Origin: Chionis minor
Lineage: Eukaryota > Chordata > Aves > Charadriiformes > Chionididae
Direction of reading: 5' to 3'
Assembly: GCA_013398295.1 (NCBI GenBank)
Contig: VZSF01000959.1
Location: 256,312-320,311 of the forward strand
Length of the DNA: 64,000 nucleotides
The number at the start of each line of letters is the position of its first letter. The first letter of the stretch is position 1. Shown here piece after piece: positions 54,301 to 64,000 of this stretch. The notes beneath the pieces are model-generated. The model saw only the letters and a list, made by a program, of their open reading frames with translations. It searched no databases and was not told the origin of the DNA. Position numbers and translations under genes: made by a program.

Positions 54301-57300
54301 TTCCCACACCATAAAGCTACAACAATCAGTAGAAAAATCTTGCAGAATTTTTTTTAAAATGGTTTTATTTATTTTTTTTTTAAACTAGCCTATCTGCAAG
54401 TTTCAGTGTTCGAAAGTTTTGTAAGGTAAAGTTTACACTACTGCATGCAGTGTTTATGCAGAGAGAGAAAAAGACAGAGGAAACTATGTAAATGGAAAAC
54501 GTGTAATGAAAACTGCCACTAATGAATAGAATTTTGATATGAAATGCCTCTATACTTTGGTGGGGGGGAAAAAAAACAACCATCCTCCAAAATTAGATCT
54601 AGTTACATTTCAAACCCATAAGGACAGGGAAAACGTCAAATGAAATGCAACAGAGTAGAAAAAAGTGAAAGTAATTTCAACTCTTATGACAGACTTTTCT
54701 TTTTTTAAAGCAAACTTACGAACATTTCCTTGTTGTTGAACAAGTTTTTACCATACAAAACACATTTGTGGAAACAAAACCACCACAAATTCATGAGCTA
54801 CCATGGGCTTAATGTTCCAGTTACAGTAACTGCCAGAAACAGCTGCCCTGGCATATGTCACCATTAGACACAGTGTGTATTTCCACTACAAAATAGAGCT
54901 GCAGATCATCCTTCAGCAGTTCAGAAAAGCCAATATTTCATACACTATAGTTTAGTGTTGCTGAAAAGAGCAAAGAATCAAAAGAAAAAGAGCAGAGAAA
55001 CGATTGCTTTCAAATCTAGTTCACCTTTCCCTACCAACCTGTCCCATTTTTTGTGAAGTGCAAGGATATAACTTGGTTAAGACGCACATGGAAACAGAAG
55101 TCATGGGATCACACAATCAAAAAGAAACGGAGTCCTTAAAGTTATCTTTAAAATACATTTCAAAGATGAATTAACTGACAACAGATTATCAACACTTAAC
55201 CCAAACCGCTGCTATTCTCCTCTTATTATTTAAATATGAAAGTACATTTTAATATGCTAATTGATTGTGATTTCTCTAAACAGGCGCATGCATGATCACT
55301 AAATCTCTATTATGATAAGCTTTCTTTCTGTCCCACACAGTGCTAGTCATGTGAAAGGAGGAAACCCAAAAAGTCTGAATAAAGAAAGTAAATATCTTGA
55401 CCAACATGTTCTGCAGACAGATATTCTAACCAAGAACAAAGAAAATTTAGGCAGATACTGGAAGCACATGAATTAAGAAAATAAATCCCAGGCATGCAGT
55501 CATGCAACAAGCAAATCAGGTGTACTTTTCTTTTATAGACATAGATTATGGCATTAATTATAATCTTCAATTATGCTCCGTCACTAAGATGCCACAAAGG
55601 AAGAAATAGCATAAAACATGAACTAAGTACATAAATGTTTTTATTTTTGCTAAGTGTTCAAAACTGATTATTTTTAAGACATCTTCATTAATAAACAATA
55701 AAAGGGTATGAGGAACGTTTAATGATTTGTAACATTCATATGTAGATCAGTTTTTCCCTGTGCTGTGATATGGTTACCAAGATACTAAGTATTTCTAACC
55801 ACCATGTGCAGGATGCAAACAACTTAAGTAGAAGGCTGTACTCGAAGCATTAAAATTGCTTACTTGACACTGAAGAGCACATCAATTAGGAAGCAAGCTA
55901 AATGGAGAAGAGATCAAACCAGAACAACTATAGGTGGATTTTTAATTTTAGAAGCTGTTCTTTCCTATCACTAATTTTCTTCTGCTCTCAGCAAAAGATA
56001 AGCGTAAATTATTTTGTGGAAAAACATCATTATGTTATTAACAAATGGCTGACAATACAAATATCAACGTATTCATAATATTAAAGTTCACAGCTAAGCT
56101 TCTTTCTAAAGAAAATGGTCATGTTTTATGCTATTTAGATTAGCTCTAAAATAGTTGGTCTAATCTGAGACAATCGTAACACGTTGTTATTTCTATGCTC
56201 TAGAATCTGCCACATAAAAAGGCCATTACGTGCAGGATCTTACCACTAACAAGGCACTATCATCAGTATGCTGAGACCTTCTGGATGGAAAGGGACACTG
56301 GGAGGTGGGAGAGATGGAGTAATGTCAGAAACACACAGAATGTCAGAAACACACGATATGTGAACAGACAGACATTTTGGAACACATACTGCTTGTTTAT
56401 AGCATTGGGAGGCTTTTTAAAAAAAAATAATCCATGAAGTATATGTAACTCTGTAGGAATATACAGCCACGTGACCCATGAATTATAGTGTATTCGTAGT
56501 ACTTCAGGAATCAATTATTCTGCTTTCTGTGTTGTCTCAAGCAAATGCAGGCAACTATGTATTCACAGTTCTTACTGCGGTAGAACAAAGGACCCTTTAA
56601 AAGAATAAATTAAGAACAGAAGAACATTAAGAAGGAAAAGGAGCAAAATATTTCAATTGCTCCACGTTTCCGTAATTTTCTAACAAAAAAGAGTTAGTTG
56701 GAAAATGCTGCTAAAGAACTATTTATATTCATTATGTTATTAAAAGTTTTGATCTGCTTAACACTGCCAAGTGAATTATCTTCCCCTGGAGGAAAGTGGG
56801 GATGGCAAGCAGCGGAAGAGCTATCCCTGCAGAAATCTGATGCAGAGGATGAACAGATATCATTGGCTCAGCTCTGTATATTCTAGAAGACTGAGCCTTG
56901 CATGATTTGTGTTCCCTACTGAATTACTGGTTTTGATTATAAAACTACGCTAGAATAAACTTTTAAAAAATTTATTTCTTTTTCTGATAGCCTTCAAAAT
57001 TCTAATGCTTAATCTTCCTGGGGTAACTGGTGATCTAACGATAGGAAATTTGGAGAAAACAGATCAATGAAGGACGAGTTCAGCACGATAACTTGTCTGA
57101 ATACTCCTGTTAGAAAGTAAACTACTGCTCACAAGGAACATCTTAAAATGGAATATGAAATGTATTTTCTATATATAGGACATAGAAAACATACAAGAAA
57201 CAATAAAACAGCACACTCAGACAGACAATCTACATGAACAGAAGGAAGTATTAGACTGGTCCCATGAGCAAAAAAAACCCCAACCCAAGACTTAATAGTA

Positions 57301-60300
57301 AGTGTGAAAAAATTATGCTATAACGCAGTCGTGAAGAGTTCTCCATAATCAGGAAGATATCTCTGATGGTCAGAGCTAAGAACTCAGGTGCTGACATCCC
57401 TAGTATTACTCTTATTGGACTCTTACCTCACTATCCAGAGGGCTTTGCTTCTGAGGACTTAAAGATGCTTTTTGCTATACAGAAAAATGAAAAATGAAAG
57501 ACCAATTTAAATGAATGTGACAGGGAAACAAAAGCTCAGAACAAACCAGCATAATTTTGAAGTATTTTTAACACAAGACATCCTAGTTGTTAAATAAAAC
57601 ATGCATTGGGGAAATTGCAAGTTTCCAGTGAGCTGAAACTTCACTGATATTATTACTAAAAAACCAGCCTTTATTCCATACAAAACCAAAAAAGCCCAAA
57701 TTGGTTTTGCATATTAAAGATGCATAATAAACCCAAAATATAACCCAAGGGAGGAATTCAATTGCTGAGAATAAAGCGCTCATGAATAACAAAGGCAACA
57801 GAAGAAAAAAAACCTAACCAAAACCCTCAAAAGGCTCATCAATGAGCAAAACACATCCTAAATATCTGAAGTCTTTAACTGAGACGAATCTTTAATAAAA
57901 GCAGCTTTTCTAGAACACATTGCCAGGGGCCTGAGATTAGTTGGTGCTAATGAAAAGCCTAGTTTCAGGCATCTAAAAAACCTTTTTCTAAACTAACTTC
58001 ATACATTACATAAATGCAATATAACACACTCTTCCTCTCTGCGGACCACCCTAGAGTCCATAATATTAACTGTATCATTTATTAAATTTGTGATGGTGAG
58101 ATTTAATTAGGTCACCACAGGAATAAACAGTAAAATAAATTTAAGAAAACTAGCATATAAACAGGTCTGCATGTCAAGCAACAGACTACTTCACTTTCAC
58201 TGCAGTCAGTATGAAGACACAGTGCCCACGGAGTATCTGATGTACCACAGATTTGCACCCATGCTTTACCTGGAGGTAACTTATTTATGCATCATAAAAT
58301 ACCAAAATAGATCAGGCAACATTAACTTCTTGTGTTTATGATTGCTTTCTTCTCCGATAAATTTGTCTTCAAAATTAAATCGCCTTCCCAAATAAAGACA
58401 CCTTCTTTCTTATAGCAAACTTGTCACATCTATGCAAATGAAAAATTGAGAGAACGAGGCAGACTACATAAAAATGGAATTCTTTACAACAACCACATTT
58501 TGGGTAAATCTTTTCTGTCTTCCTCCCCAGTTCTAGCTTTCTCTGTTAAGCTGCAGCACCAACACTGAATGGAATTAAAAGCTATTTGTCCATTTTCTTT
58601 ATAAAGTACCATGCATGCCCAAGAGTGAAACGTACAAGTATGAATGACCCTGGCAATTAGTTTTCATTAAGGGATTCAGAAAAGATGAAATATCAAGTAG
58701 GTACTGAAAGGAGGTACCTTAACAAAGTCAAGGACAGCTTCTCTCTGGATCTGTTTTGTTCTCATCCTCTCCTCCTCGTACTGAAGCGCTGCTAGCTGGG
58801 CCTCCCGACGGGTACGTTCTATGTGCCTGCGGTGCAGCTCGGGGTCTGTATTAGTCACCTGGAACAAAACAGTGCACCAGGCTGTAAGGACAGGGCTACA
58901 CAGGGTAAAACAGACGGGTTATGGAGAAACAGTCCATGCTTTATAGCTAACGCAAGTTTGGTTTTGCATCACCTTGAATACTGTGTTGAGTTTTGAGCCC
59001 CTTTCTACACAAAAAACATAGAGGTGCTGGAGCGTGTCCAAAGAAGAGTGAAGAAGATGGTGAATGGTCTAGAGAGCAATTTCTGCAAGGAGCAGCTGAG
59101 GGAACTGGGGTTGTTTAGCTTGGAAAAAAGGAGGCTGAGGGGAGACCTTATCGCTCTCTACAACTACCTGAAAGGAGGCTGTAACGAGGTAGGGGTTGGT
59201 CTCTTTTCCCACACAACAAGCGGCAGGACAAGTGGAAATAGCCTGAAGTTGCACCAGAGGAGGTTTAGGCTGGATATTAGGAAATATTTCTTCATTGAAA
59301 GAGTTAACAAGCTTTGGAACAGGCTGCCCAGGGAAGTGGTTGAGTCACCATATCTGGACATATTTAGAAGATGTGTAGATATGGTGCTTAGGGACATGGT
59401 GTAGCGGTGGACTTGGCAGTGTTAGGTTTGCGGTTGGACTCACTGATCTTAAAGGTCTTTCCCAACTTAAATGATTCTATGATAAGAATAAAATAGTAGA
59501 GTTACCTGACTGTGGTGACTTGATAGAGAGAGAAAGTAAGGTGAATCAGCCGGGGGTCTGACAAACGGAAGAACAGAGAGTATACTTTTTGTCTTAAATA
59601 CAAACAATTTTTCATACATGAGTTGTCAGCAACACACAAGTATCTCATGAAATCGAGAAGAGTAACTGTTTACTAAGCTAAGTTGCTAAACCAGCTGCTG
59701 CAATAACGATTTAACTCATTGTGCGTGGCAGATTTCATGCAGTCATTTCTACCTCTCCTCCTGAATTGCAATAAAATTCTTCTGCATCTCAAGATATATT
59801 AGTGGGATTGTACATTTGGCCAATGTAATACACTGACAAAACCAGTACTTTATACCCATTCTCTAAAAGCTGCTTAAGTAAGCAACCCGTGAACTTTTCA
59901 GATGATCTGGTTACTTCAGAGGATCTACTTACTATGGTCATTTAGGGGGGTAAAAATTACATAAAATTAATCAGTAGAAACAATATGTTTCTTTCCCCTA
60001 CCTCTCTGTCCTGTCCACATAACTCCTTAGTACTTGGTGATGTTCTCTGTCCTGCATCAAATTCAGAGTTTCAGGTCTTCGTAATTCATCAGTGTCCCTG
60101 TGGGTAAACACCAGGTGGAAGGGGGATTGGCCACTAATGCATATAAACTTCTGTCAGATGAATTATTCTCTAGATTACAACTGTTTTTCTAAGAGTAATT
60201 GCCTAGATAATTTGCTTCAGATAACCACAAAGGTGAAATTTAGGATGACTAAAGAAATCACGTTGTGACACCAAGTCAGATCACAAACACTGCAGTTCAT

Positions 60301-63300
60301 ATTCAAATAAATATAACTTGCTTAATTAACAATGATTTCAAAATATGCAAAGATGGAATCTCTCTCTCTCTCTAGGCTATGTTCTGTCTGTTGTGGCCCT
60401 TATTCTGCTCTGAAAAGAACTGAATTAGTTTCTAGCATCCTCTGGTATATTCATTACAAATCTGCTCACTTCACCGAGTGACGACTTTCTAACTTCGTGA
60501 CACAAGCCAAAGTCACAAGGTACAATAACTGATCCGTCTCTTATCCATCATATCAAGAATAAAAGAGACATTTTGCAGTCAGTTCTTTGGTAGAAGGCAG
60601 CTGCTAGCACTGAAACAATTCCCAACGTCTACAGTTTACAGCACATTCCCTGCCATGTTGCTTCCTCGAAAGAAAGTAGACGGAAATTGAGTAGTTCACT
60701 CTTGATAGCCTGGGCTCTGCAACCTTCCCTCCTGGGGCAGCTATGCAATAAAGAGACACTTAGCAATACATTTCCAAAAAATGTCAGTCATGCTGCCTGC
60801 GTGTAGACTTATTACCTATTCTGCACAGAGAAGCTTAAGAGATACGAAAGACCTATATGCTACAGGTCTCCTCTGTTACTTAAATTAGCACCGATGCACA
60901 TGACAAATCCATTACTGTGCTGTTTTGAACGGCCATGACTGGGCTCAACTGAGTGCCAAGAAGTGTATTCAGACCAGAGTACACACAGCTTTGCTGCATC
61001 AGAAACGCACCAGAGTCTGGCCAGAGGCACAAACTGTATTTACCAAACTGAATCAACTAATGTAAGTACTCTCAAGATGAAGTCTACATTACATCCAACT
61101 CTTAGAGTTTTAATGGCTCCAGCATGCTGAAGGGAGAAGAAAAAAAAAAAAGCGCCTGCCTGCCAAGGCATTTGCACAGAATTATTGTGGAAGCAGTTTA
61201 TAGCTTGTGGTTGCCACAAATGAAGTATTTGACTAATACAAGCTTAAAATATAAGAAATTACTCACTGCCTTATGGCTGTTTTTGCACAGTTTTGAAGGC
61301 AACAACAGTATGACCTGGTTTTAGTGCCTCATTAAGAATTTCACTCTGTTGCAGCATAATATGAATAAGCTACAATTCATTTAGATCTTTGATTAACTGC
61401 TTCCATATGAAGATCTGCTGCCATCTTTAAGTTAAATTTTGAAAACACTGAATACTCTAGTGAACTACAATTCCCTTTATCGTTAAAATCTATGTAAACA
61501 GCAGGTCTTCACTGGCTAACGAGCCTCTTCTTTCCTTCAGATGCGTCATGGAATCCAGTGTTTGTAAAGTCTAGTTATTTTCATGTTGACCACAAATGTT
61601 CAAATAGAAAAATAATTAAGCAAACAAAAAAAAAAATCAGTCTTTCAAACCAAGAGCACTAACTTTATTTGGGGAGAACATATCACACTGCTGTATTATT
61701 TTACACCTTACCTGTAGGCACTACAGGGTAACGAATGCTGTTACATGCTGAAGGAGTTACTCTCCTTTATATCAGTACAGCTACTATACCTGTACTTTAT
61801 TTCACATTTCAAAATACCTATTAAAATGTTGCTATAACTCTGGAAAGAACTTGCACACTATTCTTGATTTCATTTTCTCTTTCAATACCATTTTAGAATG
61901 CCACTCAAAAAATAATTTCTACTGACAGCATAAGTAATAACATATTTATGGCTAGCAGTTGGTTGGGGTTTTTTTTTTTTAACATTCCTAGTACAATTGC
62001 TCTGGTTTTCTGCTGAGGCCTTGCACATTCACTTTCACTCCACAGGATACTGAAATGTTTCAATGGCATATTAAAGATTCTGTCAAATTTGATCTCAGTT
62101 CCATTAGCAAGAAGTTATACATTTACTTATCTTGTGTTCTTTTAACTAGACACTGAGAAGCCTCTTCTCACACCTAACCACCTGATTTATACCCGAACTC
62201 TGACCCGTATTTTATGGATAAGCATTCCCTCCAGTAAGTAATCATTAAAGAGTATGGACATAATTCAAAAAATCTACTTCATTAAACTAAGCAACCTGTT
62301 TTCAGCTCTGACTCCTGTTCTAACCCTTCTTCTCCCGAGGTAAACTCAAAATTATGGCACAGAAAAGTACACTTGCAATTAAACTAAACCCCTACAGTAC
62401 TACAAATAGCAAGAGTCCACCAAGAATGTGGTTTCATAGCACATAAATACTCCTTAGCAACTCTCCTTATGCTTCCCTTAGACCTGCAATACATTTATCC
62501 CTCTGGCCTTTATGTAATCTATCTGAAGTCAACTATTTAATCAAAGCACAAATTAAATCACGAAAGCAGATATTACATCAGTTTAAAAATATACACTTTA
62601 ATTTGGCAGATTTCTTTAACCCAGCAATTTAAAGCTGAACATTGGTCTAGAACAGCCAAGCGTTTTGGTCACTGCCATTATTAGAATACAAATTCCCAAA
62701 TTCCTGGAGCAATAACTTATAAATTAAATGCCATGTATATCTCTGGTGAAACAACAGAAAACAGTATCATTTTCTAAACACGTTCAGTAAACATGTGGTC
62801 TGCGTTCATCATGAAACTTTGGAGAAAATTACTGTTACCACATATTCTTACCTGTTTTGATGTAAATGTCGTCTTGTATCCTCTGTTCTCTGAAATTCTC
62901 TGACGGAGACAGGCTTTACTGGTGAGCCCTAAGCAAGATAAAACAGAAGACTATTAGCAACTTGTTCTGAACACTGCACTTGAATGTCAAAGAATCTATT
63001 TGTAGAGCAACATTTGTAACTTCTGGTACTCAAAATACCCAACAAAGTACCAAAAAACTCAACTCAGGGATGTTCATTTCCAACTAGGCAAGCTCACTTA
63101 TTTTTTACTGCAATTTAAAGAAACTTTAGTTTCAAGATTAAATATGCCTACTGATAAATTTAAGAGTTTAAAAACCTCCTCTATGAATAATCATACAGAG
63201 AAGTAAACATAGGTAAGAAATAATTAATGTCACTTAGAAGAAATGTAGAGTTAAGGCCTGAAGAATGCATAATACAAGTCTACAGCAATGCAGTCTGGAC

Positions 63301-64000
63301 TCTTAGAAATACAGGATACAACAGCTGATGCTCTCTTATAGTGCCCTAAAGACACAGAGGAAATAAGAAAGCAAAACATGGGATGAATGAGAACATTTTA
63401 GGCTTAATTTGAGCTATGAAATAATTTATCCCATTGGGAGCAGAGGCATTTTGCCCTTGGTGTTGTTTTAAAACTTTTACTGATACCCATTAATGTCGGA
63501 AAATGGAAACTTTTCAAGATGAACTTGCAAATTTTCACTCATGCCCGTATGTATGTTGTCCTGTTGCATACAGTTAGCCTTCCTCAGTGGTAGGCCATTT
63601 TGGATTGTGTTTTTAGAGAAACTACTACTTCAGTCATAAGCAAGCAGTTTAATTTTTATGAACAGATAGATCCCTATGAATAGCTTTTTTGATGTTCAAT
63701 GTTTTTACTATCTACAGCAAAGACTCTTTGGGTTGTATTGCCAATAGGTACCTTTTCTGAGCTTTGCTCTTGTGTCTGTGCTTCAAGTGGCATCAGCTTT
63801 TGTGATTTGATATTGAATGTATGAGATTTTCAAAATGAATGCACCTCTCATATCGGTGTCACTGATTTTAAACACAGTAAACAATAGAAAGTGGACAAAA
63901 TAGGGACCAGGCTCCTACTTGAACACTCAAGATCCATGTTCAGGGGTTGGGTTTTGTTGTTGTGGGGTTTTTTTGATTTGTGTGTGTTTTTGTTCCCCCC
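35738..64000 (-). CDS. LRCH3: Leucine-rich repeats and calponin homology domain containing 3 (3' half)
   Basis: Cytoplasmic adaptor with N-terminal leucine-rich repeats and a C-terminal calponin-homology (CH) domain; reported to work with DOCK7 and myosin VI in septin and actin organisation. Fourteen minus-strand exons between 62928 and 39332 sum to 1248 nt in one frame (415 codons and stop), all GT-AG. Visible order: [17 protein letters not shown] linker; helical [18 protein letters not shown]; Ser/Pro-rich linker; [17 protein letters not shown]; then the complete CH domain [13 protein letters not shown] ... [19 protein letters not shown] ... [17 protein letters not shown] ... [21 protein letters not shown]-terminus HHLSAV. 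These match remembered human LRCH3 closely, including exon phases. The LRR exons are outside the window to the right. Two exons (60097-60002 and 52799-52719) are frame-neutral and may be alternatively spliced. The gene converges on IQCG. Confidence 0.93.
39332..39460 (-). CDS. LRCH3: LRCH3 last coding exon, end of CH domain
   Basis: 129 nt after acceptor CCCCATTCAG. Encodes [35 protein letters not shown] and the terminal LHHLSAV with TAA at 39334-39332. This is the last helix of the CH domain. Confidence 0.97.
   Translation of the reverse strand, partial: EQLCLPLHILEEKGLTQVAVTVQALLELAPPKQQQLHHLSAV
39461..45045 (-). other. LRCH3: LRCH3 intron, nothing identified
   Basis: About 5.6 kb of AT-rich intron. 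I searched both strands for coding exons and repeat hallmarks and found none I can support. Confidence 0.5.
45046..45123 (-). CDS. LRCH3: LRCH3 exon, CH domain
   Basis: 78 nt, acceptor TTTGCAG, donor GTATGT, phase 0. Encodes [20 protein letters not shown] and RIGVPQ, a signature stretch of LRCH CH domains. Confidence 0.97.
45124..47365 (-). other. LRCH3: LRCH3 intron
   Basis: About 2.2 kb; no element recognised. Confidence 0.5.
47366..47503 (-). CDS. LRCH3: LRCH3 exon, CH domain
   Basis: 138 nt, acceptor TTCTACAG, donor GTAAGT, phase 0. Encodes [20 protein letters not shown], then [20 protein letters not shown] and VPSPAV. Confidence 0.97.
47504..49006 (-). other. LRCH3: LRCH3 intron
   Basis: About 1.5 kb; minus-strand open frames near 48390-48740 have no splice or homology support. 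Confidence 0.5.
49007..49125 (-). CDS. LRCH3: LRCH3 exon, linker and first CH helix
   Basis: 119 nt, acceptor CTTTTTTAG, donor GTAAGT, phase 1 to phase 0. Encodes [20 protein letters not shown] followed by the conserved [14 protein letters not shown]. Confidence 0.96.
49126..49758 (-). other. LRCH3: LRCH3 intron
   Basis: Short intron (633 bases); nothing notable. Confidence 0.6.
49759..49872 (-). CDS. LRCH3: LRCH3 exon with [17 protein letters not shown]
   Basis: 114 nt, acceptor TTGTTTAG, donor GTAGGT, phase 1 at both ends. Encodes [20 protein letters not shown] and [17 protein letters not shown]; human has [17 protein letters not shown]. Confidence 0.96.
50371..50419 (-). CDS. LRCH3: LRCH3 exon, Ser/Pro linker
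   Basis: 49 nt, acceptor GTCCACAG, donor GTAACA, phase 0 to phase 1. Encodes [16 protein letters not shown], matching the human SDDR start of this exon. Confidence 0.9.
50420..51295 (-). other. LRCH3: LRCH3 intron
   Basis: 876 bases; nothing notable. Confidence 0.6.
51296..51367 (-). CDS. LRCH3: LRCH3 exon with [10 protein letters not shown]
   Basis: 72 nt, acceptor TACATTCAG, donor GTATCT, phase 0. Encodes [20 protein letters not shown] and SPVK; human has SLSGLNQVGCAATLPHSS. Confidence 0.94.
51368..52718 (-). other. LRCH3: LRCH3 intron
   Basis: About 1.35 kb; nothing notable. Confidence 0.55.
52719..52799 (-). CDS. LRCH3: LRCH3 candidate cassette exon (27 codons)
   Basis: 81 nt, acceptor TCCCTGACAG, donor GTGAAG, phase 0 at both ends. 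Encodes [20 protein letters not shown] and RPGTRKQ. Both neighbouring exons are also phase 0 at the junction, and in the human form I remember LLV joins directly to SLSGLNQ, so this exon can be included or skipped without frame change. Confidence 0.8.
52800..56243 (-). other. LRCH3: LRCH3 intron
   Basis: About 3.4 kb, AT-rich, with a T-run at 53429-53449. A good isolated donor near 53468 has no frame-compatible exon. Confidence 0.5.
56244..56297 (-). CDS. LRCH3: LRCH3 exon, [18 protein letters not shown]
   Basis: 54 nt, acceptor CACCTCCCAG, donor GTAAGA, phase 0. Its 18 residues match the human sequence as I remember it exactly. Confidence 0.95.
56298..57426 (-). other. LRCH3: LRCH3 intron
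   Basis: About 1.1 kb; only the small duplication at 56321-56354 is notable. Confidence 0.55.
56321..56354. repeat. 16-bp direct duplication
   Basis: AATGTCAGAAACACAC occurs at 56321-56336 and 56339-56354, just upstream (in gene sense) of an LRCH3 acceptor at 56298. Confidence 0.85.
57427..57474 (-). CDS. LRCH3: LRCH3 exon, [16 protein letters not shown]
   Basis: 48 nt, acceptor TGTATAG, donor GTAAGA, phase 0. Human has [16 protein letters not shown]. Confidence 0.95.
57475..58717 (-). other. LRCH3: LRCH3 intron
   Basis: About 1.2 kb; nothing notable. Confidence 0.55.
58718..58858 (-). CDS. LRCH3: LRCH3 exon, charged helix
   Basis: 141 nt, acceptor TTGTTCCAG, donor GTACCT, phase 0. Encodes [40 protein letters not shown] and AVLDFVK, likely a long charged helix; strongly conserved with human. 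Confidence 0.97.
58964..59483 (+). mobile_element. CR1 LINE 3' fragment
   Basis: 5'-truncated CR1 inserted in an LRCH3 intron, antisense to the gene. Starts at TTGAATACTGTGTTGAG, includes GTGCTGGAGCGTGTCC and a 126-codon remnant of ORF2 ([20 protein letters not shown]), and ends GATCTTAAAGGTCTTTCCCAA then GATTCTATGATAAG. The tail is better preserved than in the copy at 6373, and its reading frame is intact, so it is probably younger. Confidence 0.95.
59506..59557 (-). CDS. LRCH3: LRCH3 exon, [17 protein letters not shown]
   Basis: 52 nt, acceptor CGTTTGTCAG, donor GTAACT, phase 2 to phase 0. Aligns with the human VPAEPSSLLSLSASHNQ. Confidence 0.93.
60002..60097 (-). CDS. LRCH3: LRCH3 candidate cassette exon (32 codons)
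   Basis: 96 nt, acceptor TTTACCCACAG, donor GTAGGG, phase 2 at both ends. Encodes [20 protein letters not shown] and [12 protein letters not shown]. In the human form I remember, HLHQNR joins directly to VPAEPSS, so this exon is an insertion that keeps the frame. Charged and helix-like; it could extend the helical region. Confidence 0.75.
60098..62851 (-). other. LRCH3: LRCH3 intron
   Basis: About 2.75 kb, AT-rich; a short TC run at 60360-60373; nothing else. Confidence 0.5.
62852..62928 (-). CDS. LRCH3: LRCH3 exon, [17 protein letters not shown]
   Basis: 77 nt, acceptor TTGCTTAG, donor GTAAGA, phase 0 to phase 2. Encodes [20 protein letters not shown] and HLHQNR; human has GSPVKPVAIREFQKTEDMRR. 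It is the most upstream LRCH3 exon seen in the window. Confidence 0.96.
62929..64000 (-). other. LRCH3: LRCH3 intron running off the right edge
   Basis: AT-rich, with a G/T-rich end at 63940-64000. A 45-nt frame-neutral segment at 63796-63752 ends at a fair donor but has a poor acceptor. The remaining upstream exons, including the leucine-rich repeats, are not in the window. Confidence 0.5.

Noticed and set aside
59024..59404. 126-codon plus-strand frame starting [15 protein letters not shown]
   Set aside because: CR1 ORF2 remnant inside an LRCH3 intron.
63752..63796. 45-nt minus-strand segment [15 protein letters not shown] with donor GTACCT
   Set aside because: Frame-neutral and open, but the acceptor has almost no polypyrimidine tract and I do not recognise the residues in LRCH3.

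Overview
The window is vertebrate nuclear DNA, most likely from a bird. It has split genes with GT-AG introns, a large CpG island at a divergent promoter, no bacterial-style operons, and two CR1 LINE 3' ends, one finishing in the ATTCTATGAT-type tail usual in birds. CR1 also occurs in crocodilians and turtles, so bird is an inference, supported by compact introns (IQCG fits in about 24 kb). Gene names come from exon-by-exon translation compared with remembered human orthologues. No database was searched.

Layout, left to right. (1) 1-2200: first coding exon of a minus-strand gene resembling the uncharacterised vertebrate C2orf72 family (2128 to 1558). (2) 3945-8373: the complete RPL35A gene (60S protein eL33) on the minus strand, with four coding exons, a short non-coding first exon and a CR1 in intron 2. 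(3) 7930-8960: a CpG island that is the divergent promoter of RPL35A and IQCG. It carries a near-perfect X-box (RFX site) on the IQCG side. (4) 8609-32590: IQCG (DRC9, a ciliary nexin-dynein regulatory complex protein) on the plus strand. Nine certain coding exons (13716-32486), plus a candidate first exon, are joined in phase. (5) 32600-35700: intergenic, with a second GC-rich block that holds a possible minus-strand first exon encoding a signal peptide. (6) 35720-64000: the 3' half of LRCH3 on the minus strand. Fourteen phase-compatible exons encode the linker and the whole C-terminal CH domain, followed by a likely 3.6-kb 3' UTR. The leucine-rich-repeat exons lie beyond the right edge.

RPL35A, IQCG and LRCH3 stand in the same relative order and orientation as I recall for human 3q29, shown here as the mirror image. 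They form no pathway: one is a housekeeping ribosomal gene, one a ciliary gene sharing its promoter region, and one a cytoskeletal adaptor gene converging on IQCG. The points most worth a second look are the X-box that contains a candidate IQCG start codon, two frame-preserving LRCH3 exons that look like cassettes, the unexplained CpG-rich exon at 32794-33027, and the C2orf72-like gene beside RPL35A.
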